DNA of 64,000 bases from Pseudomonas chlororaphis subsp. aurantiaca (GTDB taxonomy: Bacteria; Pseudomonadota; Gammaproteobacteria; Pseudomonadales; Pseudomonadaceae). Shown here in pieces: positions 27,000-35,764 of this stretch. Made by a program: the position numbers and the translations under genes. Location: the NCBI RefSeq assembly GCF_013466605.1, contig NZ_CP059162.1, positions 1,674,001-1,738,000 on the forward strand, written 5' to 3'. Under the pieces are notes generated by a model. That model did not search any database, was not told where the DNA came from, and saw only the letters and a list, made by a program, of their open reading frames with translations. Every line of letters starts with the position of its first letter. Position 1 is the stretch's first letter.

Positions 27000-28232
27000 A
27001 TGTTCCAGAGTCTGCTGGCCGCTCTGCGCGGCTCCGTCGGGTCATCTTGCCTGGGGAATCGTCCCTGGCTCCTTCTGCCGCTGCTGGCGACCCTGTATTC
27101 GTCCCTGGCCTCGGCGGTGGGCCTGGGCGAAATCACCGTGCATTCGGCGCTGAACCAGCCGCTGGAGGCGGAGATCGCCCTGGTGCAGGCACAAGGGCCG
27201 GAGGAGGGCGAGTTGTCGGTCAGCCTGGCGACGGCCAGCGAGTTCAAACAGGCCGGCGTCGAGCGCTTGCCGTTTCTCGAAGACTTGCGCTTTACCCAGG
27301 TTTTGCAGGGCGAGCGCAGGGTGATCCGGGTGGTGTCGAGCAAGCCGGTGAACGAGCCGTTCCTGGATTTCCTGTTGCAGGTGAACCAGGCCAATGGCCG
27401 GCAGTTGCGCGAGTACACGCTGCTGATCGATCCTCCGGGCAGTCCCGAGATAGCTCCTGCCCCGCTCAGGGAAATAGCGAAACCTGAACCGGCGATTGCC
27501 ACCCAGGCTCCCCCTGTGGCGGCCAAGGTGACCGACCCTGTGGCCGGACAGTTGACGCAAGCCCAGCAGGCCAACCAGCAGCAGGACCAGGCCCGAGAGC
27601 TGCGGAACACATTGCAGCAACGGGACGAACAACTGGCACGCCAGCAGCAACAACTGGTGGAGCTGCAACGTCAGTTGACCGAGGTCCAAGGTAAGCCTGC
27701 TGATAATCCCGCTCCGGCTTCCGCACCTGTACCCGCGACACCCACCGCCGTCAGCCCACCCCCGCCAGCCGAACAGGCACCAGAGGCCGAAGGCTCGAAT
27801 CCCTGGCTGATGCTTGCGGCCTTGTTGTTGATGGCTTTGCTGGTGCTGCTGGTCATGCGTCGCCGTCGTCAGCCCGCAGCCGTACCGGAGGCACAGATGC
27901 CGCCCGAGAGTCGGCCCACACGAACGCTGGCCACTGCTGTGACGACGGTGGCAGCCCAGGAGTCGTTCAGATCAACGTCCCCTGTTGCTCCGGTACAGCC
28001 CGTGGCAGGAGATCGGCTAGCCGATCGCGAGCCGTCGATCGATGTCGACTGGGACCTGATCGCACCTTCCGAACCCTCCAGCGCTCCGGCGTCTCCCGCT
28101 GCCACACCGGCGCCCTTCAGTGCCGACTCGATCGTCTGGCGCCTGGAGGAGCCAGACGAGCCGGGTTCCGGCACCAAGGCCGAAGCCGAGTCGGACGCCC
28201 AGCCTCAGAACGTCTGGCCCAGGTTGAGGTAG
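27000..28232 (+). CDS. FimV-like protein, short form with one membrane anchor
   Basis: 410 aa from the ATG at 27000. A signal sequence is followed by the FimV N-terminal domain, whose opening GLGEITVHSALNQPLEAEIA is diagnostic, then a Gln-rich coiled coil (~210-245), a Pro/Ala linker, a membrane segment ([20 protein letters not shown]) and a low-complexity cytoplasmic tail. Full FimV is roughly twice as long and ends in a TPR domain, which is missing. The last 28 bp overlap the convergent plpD 3' end. Probably a peptidoglycan-associated envelope organiser; exact role unknown. Confidence 0.75.
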   Translation: MFQSLLAALRGSVGSSCLGNRPWLLLPLLATLYSSLASAVGLGEITVHSALNQPLEAEIALVQAQGPEEGELSVSLATASEFKQAGVERLPFLEDLRFTQVLQGERRVIRVVSSKPVNEPFLDFLLQVNQANGRQLREYTLLIDPPGSPEIAPAPLREIAKPEPAIATQAPPVAAKVTDPVAGQLTQAQQANQQQDQARELRNTLQQRDEQLARQQQQLVELQRQLTEVQGKPADNPAPASAPVPATPTAVSPPPPAEQAPEAEGSNPWLMLAALLLMALLVLLVMRRRRQPAAVPEAQMPPESRPTRTLATAVTTVAAQESFRSTSPVAPVQPVAGDRLADREPSIDVDWDLIAPSEPSSAPASPAATPAPFSADSIVWRLEEPDEPGSGTKAEAESDAQPQNVWPRLR

Positions 28233-30397
28233 ACCGCTTTCTGGTTGTCGTCGTTGATGCCATAACTGAAGTTCAGCGGCCCCAGCGGCGTGTCGAAACC
28301 GAGGAAGACGCTGGCGGCGTTGATGTAGCCGCTGTCGAACTCGTTGTCGTTGTTCCAGGCCCGCCCTCGCTCCAGGGAGCCGCCGATATACAGCGGGAAA
28401 TCCAGGGGCAGGTAGGAGCGGGGTGTCAGCCGCCGGTAGTAGACGCCCCGCATCAGGCTGACGTTCTGGCCCGAGAGGGCATCCTGGCGGAAGCCCGACA
28501 GCTGGCGGGCGCCGCCCAGCACGAAGCTTGAGGTCACCACTTCGGCCTCATCCAGGGTCCGGCCATACCGACCACCGAGGATAAAGGTGTTCGGGCCGCT
28601 GCTCAGGGCCTTGTCCAGCTTGAACTCCCACTGCCGGTAGCGCTTGTCCGAGCCCAGGCTGGGTTCGAACTGGCGCAGCGACAGACCGATGTCCTCGCCC
28701 GCGTGGGGGAAGTAGACATTGTCCAGGGAGTCGAACGAGTAGCGCAGTTCGTAGTAGCCCTCGTTGAAGCTTTCGCTGGGCAGGTCCTGGTCGCCGACGC
28801 GCACATCGGCCTTGCCCCAGGCCTCGCCGACGCCGAAGCGGATCTCGCCGCTGTTGCCGATCTGGCGCCCGATATTGAGGCCGAAACCGTAGCGCTCCAG
28901 GCGGTATTCGGCGATCGGGTCGTTATCCAGCACGGCTTCGATATTCTGCGACTCGATGCCGATGTAAGGCGCGATGAAGTAGCGCGAGCCGACATCCAAT
29001 GGCTGATAGAACTCGCTGTAGAGCTCCTGCTGATCGCCGATCTGCACCCGGGTCAGCCATTCGGCGCCGAGGCTGTTGATGCCGTTGACCCGGTAGCTGG
29101 CGCCCAGGTTGAAGGCGCTGTCGCCGCGCATGTCATCGGACAGGTTCAGCCCCAGGCGCAGGTAATCGGTGCCGCTGCGTTTGCCCCGGGCGTTGATCAC
29201 CAGGGTGTGGTCATCGCCTTTGTGGACCACGCGGTATTGCACCTGCTCGAAGTAGTCCAGGCCATACAGCGTGCCCATGTCGGTCTGCAGCCGACCCAGG
29301 TCCAGAGGCTCGCCGATGTGCTGGCGGATGTAGTAGCGGATTACGTCGTCGCTGACCTTCGAATCGTTTTCCACCCGGATCGCGGTGATGATCGGGGTGC
29401 GCTGGCTGGGTGTGCGTGCGGCGCTGAGTTCGGCATCCATAGGTTCGGCCCGGCGCAGCGGCGCCAGGCGTGCGTCGAGGATGCGGGTGGCGCGATAACC
29501 GGCGTCGATCATTTCCCGGGCGCGGCCGAAGTCGGTGACCCCGAAGCTGGCCAGGGGGGGCTGGATCAGCACGTCACTCTTGTGCAGGGACGCCAGTTGT
29601 TCCTCGGAGTTGCGCCGGGTCATCAGGGTGATCGACTGGTTCAGCACATCGACCACGGTCGCCAGTTGCTGGCGCGAGCGCAGCGGGGTGCCGATGTCGA
29701 CCACGATGGCGATGTCCACGCCCATGTCGCGGGCCACATCCAGTGGAATGTTGTCGGTCATGCCACCGTCCACCAGCAGCCGGCCATCCATCTCCACCGG
29801 GGCGAATACCGCCGGGATCGACATGCTGGCGCGAATCACCCGGGGCAGGTGGCCCTTGCGAAACACCACCTTTTCGCCGCTGGCGATGTCCGTGGCGACC
29901 GCACGGAAGGGGATCGGCAGCTTGTCGAAGTCCCGGGTGTCGCTGGCGTGGGCGAGCATGCTTTCCAGCAGCAGCGCCAGGTTCTGGCCCTGGATGACCC
30001 CCAGCGGCAGGCCGAGGCTGCCGTCGTCACGGAAGCTGAGTTTCTGTTTGACCAGGAAGTCGCGGTCATCCTGCTTGCGGCGGAACGGTATGTCCTCCCG
30101 GGGCGGCGCGTCGGACAGCGCCTGTTGCCAGTCGATGCTCAGGGCCAGTTTTTCCAGCTCGTCGATCTTGTAGCCCGAGGCGTACAGCCCGCCGATCACC
30201 GCGCCCATGCTGGTACCGGCAATCGCATCGATCTTCACGCCTTGCTCCTCCAGGGCCTTGAGCACGCCGATATGCGCCAGGCCACGGGCGGCGCCGCCGG
30301 ACAACACCAGGCCGATCTTCGGCCGTGGCGCTTCGGCGGCGTGCAGGAACACGGGGAGCAAACACAGGAGCAGGCAGGACAGCAAACGACGCATCAT
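28205..30397 (-). CDS. plpD: Patatin-like phospholipase, type Vd autotransporter
   Basis: 730 aa: signal peptide (1-~20), patatin domain with oxyanion loop GGAARGLAHIG, catalytic Ser in GTSMG and Asp in VDGGM, then a POTRA domain (~315-400) and a 16-strand Omp85-type barrel (~405-730) ending in Phe. This is the PlpD layout, in which the barrel carries the lipase to the cell surface. The gene order matches P. aeruginosa PA3339. The ATG at 30397 begins MMRRLLSC; the second Met is equally possible. Confidence 0.9.
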   Translation of the reverse strand: MMRRLLSCLLLCLLPVFLHAAEAPRPKIGLVLSGGAARGLAHIGVLKALEEQGVKIDAIAGTSMGAVIGGLYASGYKIDELEKLALSIDWQQALSDAPPREDIPFRRKQDDRDFLVKQKLSFRDDGSLGLPLGVIQGQNLALLLESMLAHASDTRDFDKLPIPFRAVATDIASGEKVVFRKGHLPRVIRASMSIPAVFAPVEMDGRLLVDGGMTDNIPLDVARDMGVDIAIVVDIGTPLRSRQQLATVVDVLNQSITLMTRRNSEEQLASLHKSDVLIQPPLASFGVTDFGRAREMIDAGYRATRILDARLAPLRRAEPMDAELSAARTPSQRTPIITAIRVENDSKVSDDVIRYYIRQHIGEPLDLGRLQTDMGTLYGLDYFEQVQYRVVHKGDDHTLVINARGKRSGTDYLRLGLNLSDDMRGDSAFNLGASYRVNGINSLGAEWLTRVQIGDQQELYSEFYQPLDVGSRYFIAPYIGIESQNIEAVLDNDPIAEYRLERYGFGLNIGRQIGNSGEIRFGVGEAWGKADVRVGDQDLPSESFNEGYYELRYSFDSLDNVYFPHAGEDIGLSLRQFEPSLGSDKRYRQWEFKLDKALSSGPNTFILGGRYGRTLDEAEVVTSSFVLGGARQLSGFRQDALSGQNVSLMRGVYYRRLTPRSYLPLDFPLYIGGSLERGRAWNNDNEFDSGYINAASVFLGFDTPLGPLNFSYGINDDNQKAVYLNLGQTF

Positions 30398-30465
30398 GGA
30401 TCTCGGGGCAAGCGATAAAGGCGGCTATTATAACGACGCCCTTGAGCCCAGGAGTCGGCAGCACC

Positions 30466-30756
30466 ATGACAGAACGTAAACCCGAAGTGGTCATCACCTA
30501 TTGCACCCAGTGCCAGTGGTTGCTGCGCGCCGCCTGGCTGGCCCAGGAACTGCTGAGCACCTTCAGCGACGACCTGGGCAAGGTGTCCCTGGAGCCGGCC
30601 ACCGGCGGTACGTTCCGCATTACCTGCGACGGCGTACAGATCTGGGAACGCAAGGCCGATGGCGGTTTCCCCGAAGCCAAGGTGCTCAAGCAACGGGTGC
30701 GCGACCAGATCGACCCGCAGCGCGACCTAGGTCACAACGATCGCACCACTCAGTGA
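30466..30756 (+). CDS. SelT/SelW/SelH (Rdx) family protein
   Basis: 96 aa from the ATG at 30466. It begins VVITYCTQCQWLLRAAWLAQELL, where the CxxC motif is the redox site of this thioredoxin-like family (Cys in both places, no selenocysteine). The GTFRITCDGVQIWERKADGGFPE segment is also typical. Presumed thiol redox role; partner unknown. It is divergent from plpD and overlaps the end of the convergent transporter gene by 7 bp. Confidence 0.85.
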   Translation: MTERKPEVVITYCTQCQWLLRAAWLAQELLSTFSDDLGKVSLEPATGGTFRITCDGVQIWERKADGGFPEAKVLKQRVRDQIDPQRDLGHNDRTTQ

Positions 30757-31640
30757 GACGGGGCTTGCGCCGCTACGGTTTTTTTGCTTGAGCCGGACAG
30801 GCTGCTGGAGACCACGATGGCGAAGATGATCAAGACGCCGCCGATCAGCATGCGCAGCGTCGGTGTTTCGTTGAACAGCAGCCAGGCCACGGTAATCCCG
30901 TAGACCGGCTCCAGGGCGAACACCACCGCCGCGGTGCGCGCCTTGATCACCGCGAGGCTGGCGACGAACAGGCTGTGGGCCAGGCCGGTGCAGAAGATGC
31001 CGAGCAGGCTGATCCACAACCAGTCGATGGCGCGCACCTCGCTCAACCCTGGCGCCGCCACCGGCAGCAGGCACAAGGCAACCACCACATTCTGGCACAG
31101 TGCCGCCTGTACCGCCGGGATGCGCGCCGAGCTGGCGCGGTTGTTCAGTGACAACAAGGCAAACAGCAGGCCCGATCCCACGGCCCAGAGCAGCCCGCTG
31201 GTGGCTTGGCTGGCGAGGTCGAAGTGCGGCGTGACCAGCACCAGGCCGACGCTGACCAGCGCCACCAAGACGATTTCGTTGAGGCGGATGCGCTCGCGGA
31301 AAATCAGCCCCTCGAGGATCACTGTGAAGGCCGGGAAGCTGGTGAACCCCAGGGTTGCGATGGCCACGCCCGCGACTTTCACCGCGATGAAGAAACTCAC
31401 CCAGTGCCCGGCCAGCAACAAGCCGCTGAGCAGCAGTCGCCACCAGTCCGTGGCCTGTAGCCGTTGCCAGCGGATGCTGCTGGCGCAGCGGGCGAAGAAC
31501 GCCAGGGCGAGCACCGCGAACGCCGCCCGCCCGAAGACGATGATGGCCGGCGAAGCGGCGGCGAGTTTGCCGAATACACCGGTGAGGCCGAACATCAGTG
31601 CGCCGATATGCAGGGCGCCAAGGGCAGTACGCGGAGTCAT
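30750..31640 (-). CDS. DMT-superfamily (EamA) transporter
   Basis: 296 aa with ten predicted membrane helices in two EamA repeats; the first opens LMFGLTGVFGKLAAASPAIIVFGR, the second has ARTAAVVFALEPVYGITVAWLLFNE, the usual repeat ending. Likely a metabolite exporter; the substrate is not visible. The AraC gene just upstream in the same direction may regulate it. Confidence 0.85.
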   Translation of the reverse strand: MTPRTALGALHIGALMFGLTGVFGKLAAASPAIIVFGRAAFAVLALAFFARCASSIRWQRLQATDWWRLLLSGLLLAGHWVSFFIAVKVAGVAIATLGFTSFPAFTVILEGLIFRERIRLNEIVLVALVSVGLVLVTPHFDLASQATSGLLWAVGSGLLFALLSLNNRASSARIPAVQAALCQNVVVALCLLPVAAPGLSEVRAIDWLWISLLGIFCTGLAHSLFVASLAVIKARTAAVVFALEPVYGITVAWLLFNETPTLRMLIGGVLIIFAIVVSSSLSGSSKKTVAAQAPSH

Positions 31641-31733
31641 TTCAATCCTTCAAGACGGTTGAGCGGAGCGGTGCCAGTCTAAAAGCCTGGCGGGATCCGG
31701 TCTGTCGCGATCCTCGCGTTTTTTGTCGACAGC

Positions 31734-32492
31734 CTAGCGGCGGCCCGTCGCGCGTCGCAGCTTGCCGGGGGAGACACCGAACTCGCGCAGCACTGCCGCG
31801 GCGAAAGCACTCTGGGAGCTGTAGCCGACGCGGCTGGCGATTTCGCCGATGGGCAGTGCCGAGTCGCGCAACAGGCCGGCGGCCATGTGCAGGCGTCGGC
31901 TGCGGATGTAGTCCATCGGCGTCTGTCCGCATTCGGCGACAAACCGTGCATGCAGGCGAGCGCTGGACAGCCCGGCGATCCGCGCCAGGTCGGCCACCTG
32001 CAGCGGATGGGCGGCGTGTTGGTCGATATGGGCATTCAAGGCGGCATAGGGCAGGCGTCGGCCGCCGATGCTGGCGGGGCTGGCCTGGTTGAGGCTGGCC
32101 AGCAACAGCACCGCGCCTTGCTGGGCAATCAGCGGGTCGTTGACCGGGCTGCCGGCCAGCCAGTTGACCAGTTGGCTCTGCGCCGTATCCAGGGGCAGGC
32201 GCCCGGCGTTGTCGAGCAGGCGGCGACTGGCATCGGCGTGATCGCCCAGTGATTGCACCAGCCAATGTTCGTCGGGCACGTCGAGCACCAGGCAGCGGCT
32301 GCCGTTGGGGCTGCCACAGGCATGGTGGGCGCCGGAGGGTACCACCACGAAGCTCTGCTGGATCACCTGGCTGCCCTGGCCATCGACCTCGAAGTCGAGC
32401 TGGCCCGACAGGCCGAACACCAGTTGCGCGTGTTCGTGGCTGTGGACGATCAGGTCGTGGCTGTACTGGCGTAGCGTGAGGATCGGTCTCAT
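31734..32492 (-). CDS. AraC-family transcriptional regulator
   Basis: The ATG at 32492 follows AAGGAGA; 252 aa. An N-terminal cupin-like domain (HSHEHAQLVFGLSGQLDFEVDG) is followed by the two helix-turn-helix motifs of AraC (ARIAGLSSARLHARFVAE; IASRVGYSSQSAFAAAVLREFGVSPGKLRR). It lies 93 bp upstream of the EamA transporter gene and is a candidate regulator of it. Confidence 0.85.
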   Translation of the reverse strand: MRPILTLRQYSHDLIVHSHEHAQLVFGLSGQLDFEVDGQGSQVIQQSFVVVPSGAHHACGSPNGSRCLVLDVPDEHWLVQSLGDHADASRRLLDNAGRLPLDTAQSQLVNWLAGSPVNDPLIAQQGAVLLLASLNQASPASIGGRRLPYAALNAHIDQHAAHPLQVADLARIAGLSSARLHARFVAECGQTPMDYIRSRRLHMAAGLLRDSALPIGEIASRVGYSSQSAFAAAVLREFGVSPGKLRRATGRR

Positions 32493-32624
32493 CGCGGTCT
32501 CCTTGGCAGAGCGGCAGTCTACACCGGCGGCCCGGGATTCAGCGCTGTCATCGGACTGCCGTATTTCTGTCACAGGCGATTAATCGCCCGGGTGCAAGCT
32601 CGCAAAAAATGCAGGAGTGTGCCC

Positions 32625-33446
32625 ATGACCAGTGCCGAACTCGCCAGACCCAGCCGTAAACAACGCGTGCGCACCTTGTGGATTTCCGATGTGCATCTGG
32701 GCACCCGGGACTGCCAGGCAGAGCATCTGTCGCAGTTCCTCAAGGGCTATCACGCCGACCGGATCTACCTGGTCGGCGACATCATCGACGGTTGGAAGCT
32801 GCGCGGCGGCATGTACTGGCCCCAGGCACACACCAACGTCATCCGCCGCCTGCTGACCATGAGCAAGCGCGGCACCGAGGTGATCTATGTCACCGGCAAC
32901 CACGACGAATTCCTGCGCCGCTATTCGAAGCTGATCCTGGGCAATATCCAGTTGGTGGACGAGGCGGTGCATGTCACCGCCGATGGCCGCCACCTGCTGG
33001 TGATCCATGGCGACCAGTTCGATGTCATCACCCGCTACCACCGCTGGCTGGCCTTTCTCGGCGACTCGGCCTACGAATTCACCCTGACCCTCAACCGCTG
33101 GCTGAATCATTGGCGGGCACGCTACGGCTACGGTTACTGGTCGTTGTCGGCCTACCTCAAGCACAAGGTCAAGACCGCGGTCAGCTTTATCAGCGACTTC
33201 GAGGAAGCCATCGCCCACGAATGCGTGAAGCGCGAGCTGCACGGCGTGGTGTGCGGGCACATTCACCATGCCGAGATCCGCAAGGTCGGCGAGGTGGACT
33301 ACCTCAACTGCGGGGATTGGGTCGAGTCGTGCACCGCCCTGATCGAGCACTGGGACGGCACCATCGAGCTGTATCGCCTGGCCGACGCCCAGGCGCGGGA
33401 GGCGCAGCGCAAGGCCGAACAGGCCAAGGTCGCGGAGTTGGCTTGA
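32625..33446 (+). CDS. LpxH-like metallophosphoesterase
   Basis: 273 aa from the ATG at 32625, which follows GCAGGAG. Calcineurin-type motifs in order: WISDVHLGT, VGDIIDGWKL, VTGNHDEFLR, VIHGDQFD, GHIHHAEI. These ligate two metals. The family is annotated as UDP-2,3-diacylglucosamine diphosphatase-like, but genuine LpxH is a separate protein in Pseudomonas, so lipid A synthesis is not assured. The substrate is probably a phosphoester or pyrophosphate. Confidence 0.8.
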   Translation: MTSAELARPSRKQRVRTLWISDVHLGTRDCQAEHLSQFLKGYHADRIYLVGDIIDGWKLRGGMYWPQAHTNVIRRLLTMSKRGTEVIYVTGNHDEFLRRYSKLILGNIQLVDEAVHVTADGRHLLVIHGDQFDVITRYHRWLAFLGDSAYEFTLTLNRWLNHWRARYGYGYWSLSAYLKHKVKTAVSFISDFEEAIAHECVKRELHGVVCGHIHHAEIRKVGEVDYLNCGDWVESCTALIEHWDGTIELYRLADAQAREAQRKAEQAKVAELA

Positions 33447-33476
33447 GCGGCAGGTTGCTGGCCGGGCGGACATCAT

Positions 33477-33522
33477 CGCGGGCAAGCCTCGCTCCTGCAG
33501 AAGCAGGGGCGAGCTTGCCTGC
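33477..33522. repeat. REP palindrome
   Basis: Inverted repeat CGCGGGCAAGCCTCGCTCCT with its imperfect complement, between the convergent metallophosphoesterase and HD-domain genes. Confidence 0.75.
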
Positions 33523-33540
33523 AACGACCTGCGAAAGCGC

Positions 33541-34131
33541 TCAGGCCGGCGCGTGTTCTGCCATGGCCGCCTTGTAGATCGAGTTTTTCGGCTGGGCGAA
33601 CAGGCGTTCGAGCATGGGTTCGAAAAAGCTCAGGGGCAGGCTGTCGTAGTCCGGATCGAACGCCGCGGCGTCGTACTTGGCACAGAATTCGGCGGTCCGC
33701 AGATACAGCGGGTGGTCCTTGAATTGCTCGCGCAGGTGCCGGTCCATGCCCAGGTGATGGAAGAAGTAGTAGCCCTGGAAGATTCCGTGCTTCTCCACCA
33801 TCCACAGGTTTTCGGGGCTGACGAAGGGCTTGAGGATCGCCGCGGCGATGTCCGGGTGATTGTAGGAACCCAGGGTGTCGCCGATGTCGTGGAGCAGGGC
33901 GCAGACCACATATTCCTCATCGCGACCGTCATGCCAGGCCCGGCTGGCGGTTTGCAGCGAGTGGGTCAGGCGATCCACCGGGAAGCCGCCAAAATCGCCA
34001 TCGAGCAGCTTCAGGTGCGCCACGATGCGCGCCGGCAACTGCTTGGCGTAGGCGCTGAAATCCGCGGCGATGATCGCCCAGTCTTCCTGGGTGCCATCCT
34101 TCATGTGGGTGAAACGGGCGTGAGCGTTCAT
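33541..34131 (-). CDS. HD-domain protein
   Basis: The ATG at 34131 follows AAGAGGA; 196 aa. Helical HD-fold motifs: an early THSLQTA His, then ALLHDIGDTLGSYNHPD with the HD pair, and two further His in EKHGIFQGYYFFHHLG. The extra His residues and the compact size recall HD enzymes with two metals, including phosphohydrolases and mixed-valent diiron oxygenases (MIOX/PhnZ type). I cannot choose between them. Confidence 0.75.
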   Translation of the reverse strand: MNAHARFTHMKDGTQEDWAIIAADFSAYAKQLPARIVAHLKLLDGDFGGFPVDRLTHSLQTASRAWHDGRDEEYVVCALLHDIGDTLGSYNHPDIAAAILKPFVSPENLWMVEKHGIFQGYYFFHHLGMDRHLREQFKDHPLYLRTAEFCAKYDAAAFDPDYDSLPLSFFEPMLERLFAQPKNSIYKAAMAEHAPA

Positions 34132-34229
34132 CGGCAATCCTCTTGTTGTTTTTTGCGCAACGATTGGAGTCTATGCCTTGGATCCAATCCTGCACAGGCT
34201 GCGCGGGACGGCTTGGTGTCCGGCCAGGC

Positions 34230-34541
34230 CTAGAACGGGACCTTGCCGGTCAGCATGTCGCGGTACATGACGAAATCGCCCAGAAGGCTGTAGAGCGGAT
34301 GCTGGAAGGTGGCCGGGCGATTCTTCTCGAAGAAGAAATGACCGACCCAGGCGAAGCTGTAGCCGGCCACCGGCAGGGCCAGCAGCAACAGCCAGGCGCC
34401 TTTGCCGATGGCGAAGGCGAGGATGAAGATCACCAGGGTCGTGCCCACGAAGTGCAGGCGGCGGCAGGTGCTGTTGCTGTGTTCGCTCAGGTAATACGGA
34501 TAGAACTCGGCGAAGCTGTTGAATTGCTTGATGTTATCCAC
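34230..34541 (-). CDS. DUF962 (Mpo1-like) membrane protein
   Basis: I place the start at the GTG at 34541 (MDNIKQFNSFAEFYPYYLSE), giving 103 aa, the usual size; an ATG at 34613 would add an unlikely polar leader. The motifs SEHSNSTCRRLHFVGT and GYSFAWVGHFFFEKNRPATF are the DUF962 signature with conserved His residues, between two or three membrane helices. In yeast the relative Mpo1 is an iron-dependent dioxygenase of fatty-acid alpha-oxidation; activity here is only inferred. Confidence 0.75.
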   Translation of the reverse strand: MDNIKQFNSFAEFYPYYLSEHSNSTCRRLHFVGTTLVIFILAFAIGKGAWLLLLALPVAGYSFAWVGHFFFEKNRPATFQHPLYSLLGDFVMYRDMLTGKVPF

Positions 34542-34702
34542 GACTGCGATCTCTGTGGTTGTTGTTCTGTCAGCGGGACGCTCTGCGGGGAGCTTATTTG
34601 AGTCTAGAGTCATCAATGGCTGGGGCCAGTGACAATAGGCGCCACTTTAGTATCCTTGGAAAATCGGCCGTGGCATGCGGCTCATCATGTAAAGAACCCA
34701 CC

Positions 34703-35764
34703 ATGAGCGAACGAACGACTTCTGCAAGCTGGGCGATGGGAATTGTCAAAGCTCTGGAGATGGACGGCCTGGATTGCCGTGCATTGTTCAAGCAGATCGG
34801 GCTCGACTATGCCGCGCTGGAGGACCCGGATGCGCGTTTCCCCCAGGACTCGATGACGCGTCTCTGGCAGCGTGCGGTGGAACAGTCCGGCAACCCGGCG
34901 ATCGGCCTGAACATGGGCAAGGTGGTGCGACCGGCCTCCTTCAACGTGGCCGGATATGCCCTGATGTCCAGTCGTACCCTGGCCGAGGGGTTCCAGCGCC
35001 TGGTGCGCTATCAGCGGATCATCGCGGAAAGCGCTGATCTGAGTTTCCGACTTTTACCTGAAGGTTATGCGCTGATTCTGACGGTGCACGGCGATCATCT
35101 GCCGCCGACCCGGCAAAGTGCCGAAGCCTCGCTGGCCTGTGCGCTGGCGCTGTGTGGCTGGTTGACCGGGCGAACGCTGCAGCCGCGCCAGGTACTGATG
35201 CAGGGGGCTGTGCCGGTCGATCTGGAGCCCTACAAGCAGGCGTTTCATGCGCCGCTGGTGTTCAACGCGCCTTACGATGCATTGATTTTCGAGCGTGCCG
35301 ATCTGGAAGCGCCATTGCCGACCGCCAATGAGGCCATGGCGCTGCTGCATGACCGCTTCGCCGGTGAGTACCTGGCGCGGTTCTCCGAAAGCCGGGTGAC
35401 GCACAAGGCGCGCCAGGCGCTGTGCCGGCTGCTGCCCCAGGGGGAGCCGAAGCGCGAAGCCGTGGCCCAGACCCTGCACCTTTCCCAGCGCACCCTGCAG
35501 CGGCGTTTGCAGGAGGAGGGCACCAGTTTCCAGACCCTGCTCGACGACACCCGGCGTGAGCTGGCCGAGCAGTACCTGGCGCAGCCGAGCATGACCCTGC
35601 TGGAGATTGCCTATCTGTTGGGGTTTGCCGATCCGAGCAACTTTTTCCGCGCTTTCCGTCGCTGGTTCGATGCCACGCCCGGCGAATACCGGGCGCGGTT
35701 GCAGGAGTCCGGGGCCGCGATCAGTGACGCCAGAATGCCGGAATACACAACACGAATACGGTGA
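34703..35764 (+). CDS. AraC-family regulator with arabinose-binding-like N-terminal domain
   Basis: 353 aa from the ATG at 34703. The long N-terminal domain (FPQDSMTRLWQRAVEQSGNPAIGLNMGK and following) is of the type found in OruR/ArgR-like AraC proteins. The C-terminal pair of helix-turn-helix motifs includes LHLSQRTLQRRLQEEGTSFQ and IAYLLGFADPSNFFRAFRRW. The inducer is unknown. Its 3' end overlaps the convergent trkH by 44 bp. Confidence 0.85.
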   Translation: MSERTTSASWAMGIVKALEMDGLDCRALFKQIGLDYAALEDPDARFPQDSMTRLWQRAVEQSGNPAIGLNMGKVVRPASFNVAGYALMSSRTLAEGFQRLVRYQRIIAESADLSFRLLPEGYALILTVHGDHLPPTRQSAEASLACALALCGWLTGRTLQPRQVLMQGAVPVDLEPYKQAFHAPLVFNAPYDALIFERADLEAPLPTANEAMALLHDRFAGEYLARFSESRVTHKARQALCRLLPQGEPKREAVAQTLHLSQRTLQRRLQEEGTSFQTLLDDTRRELAEQYLAQPSMTLLEIAYLLGFADPSNFFRAFRRWFDATPGEYRARLQESGAAISDARMPEYTTRIR

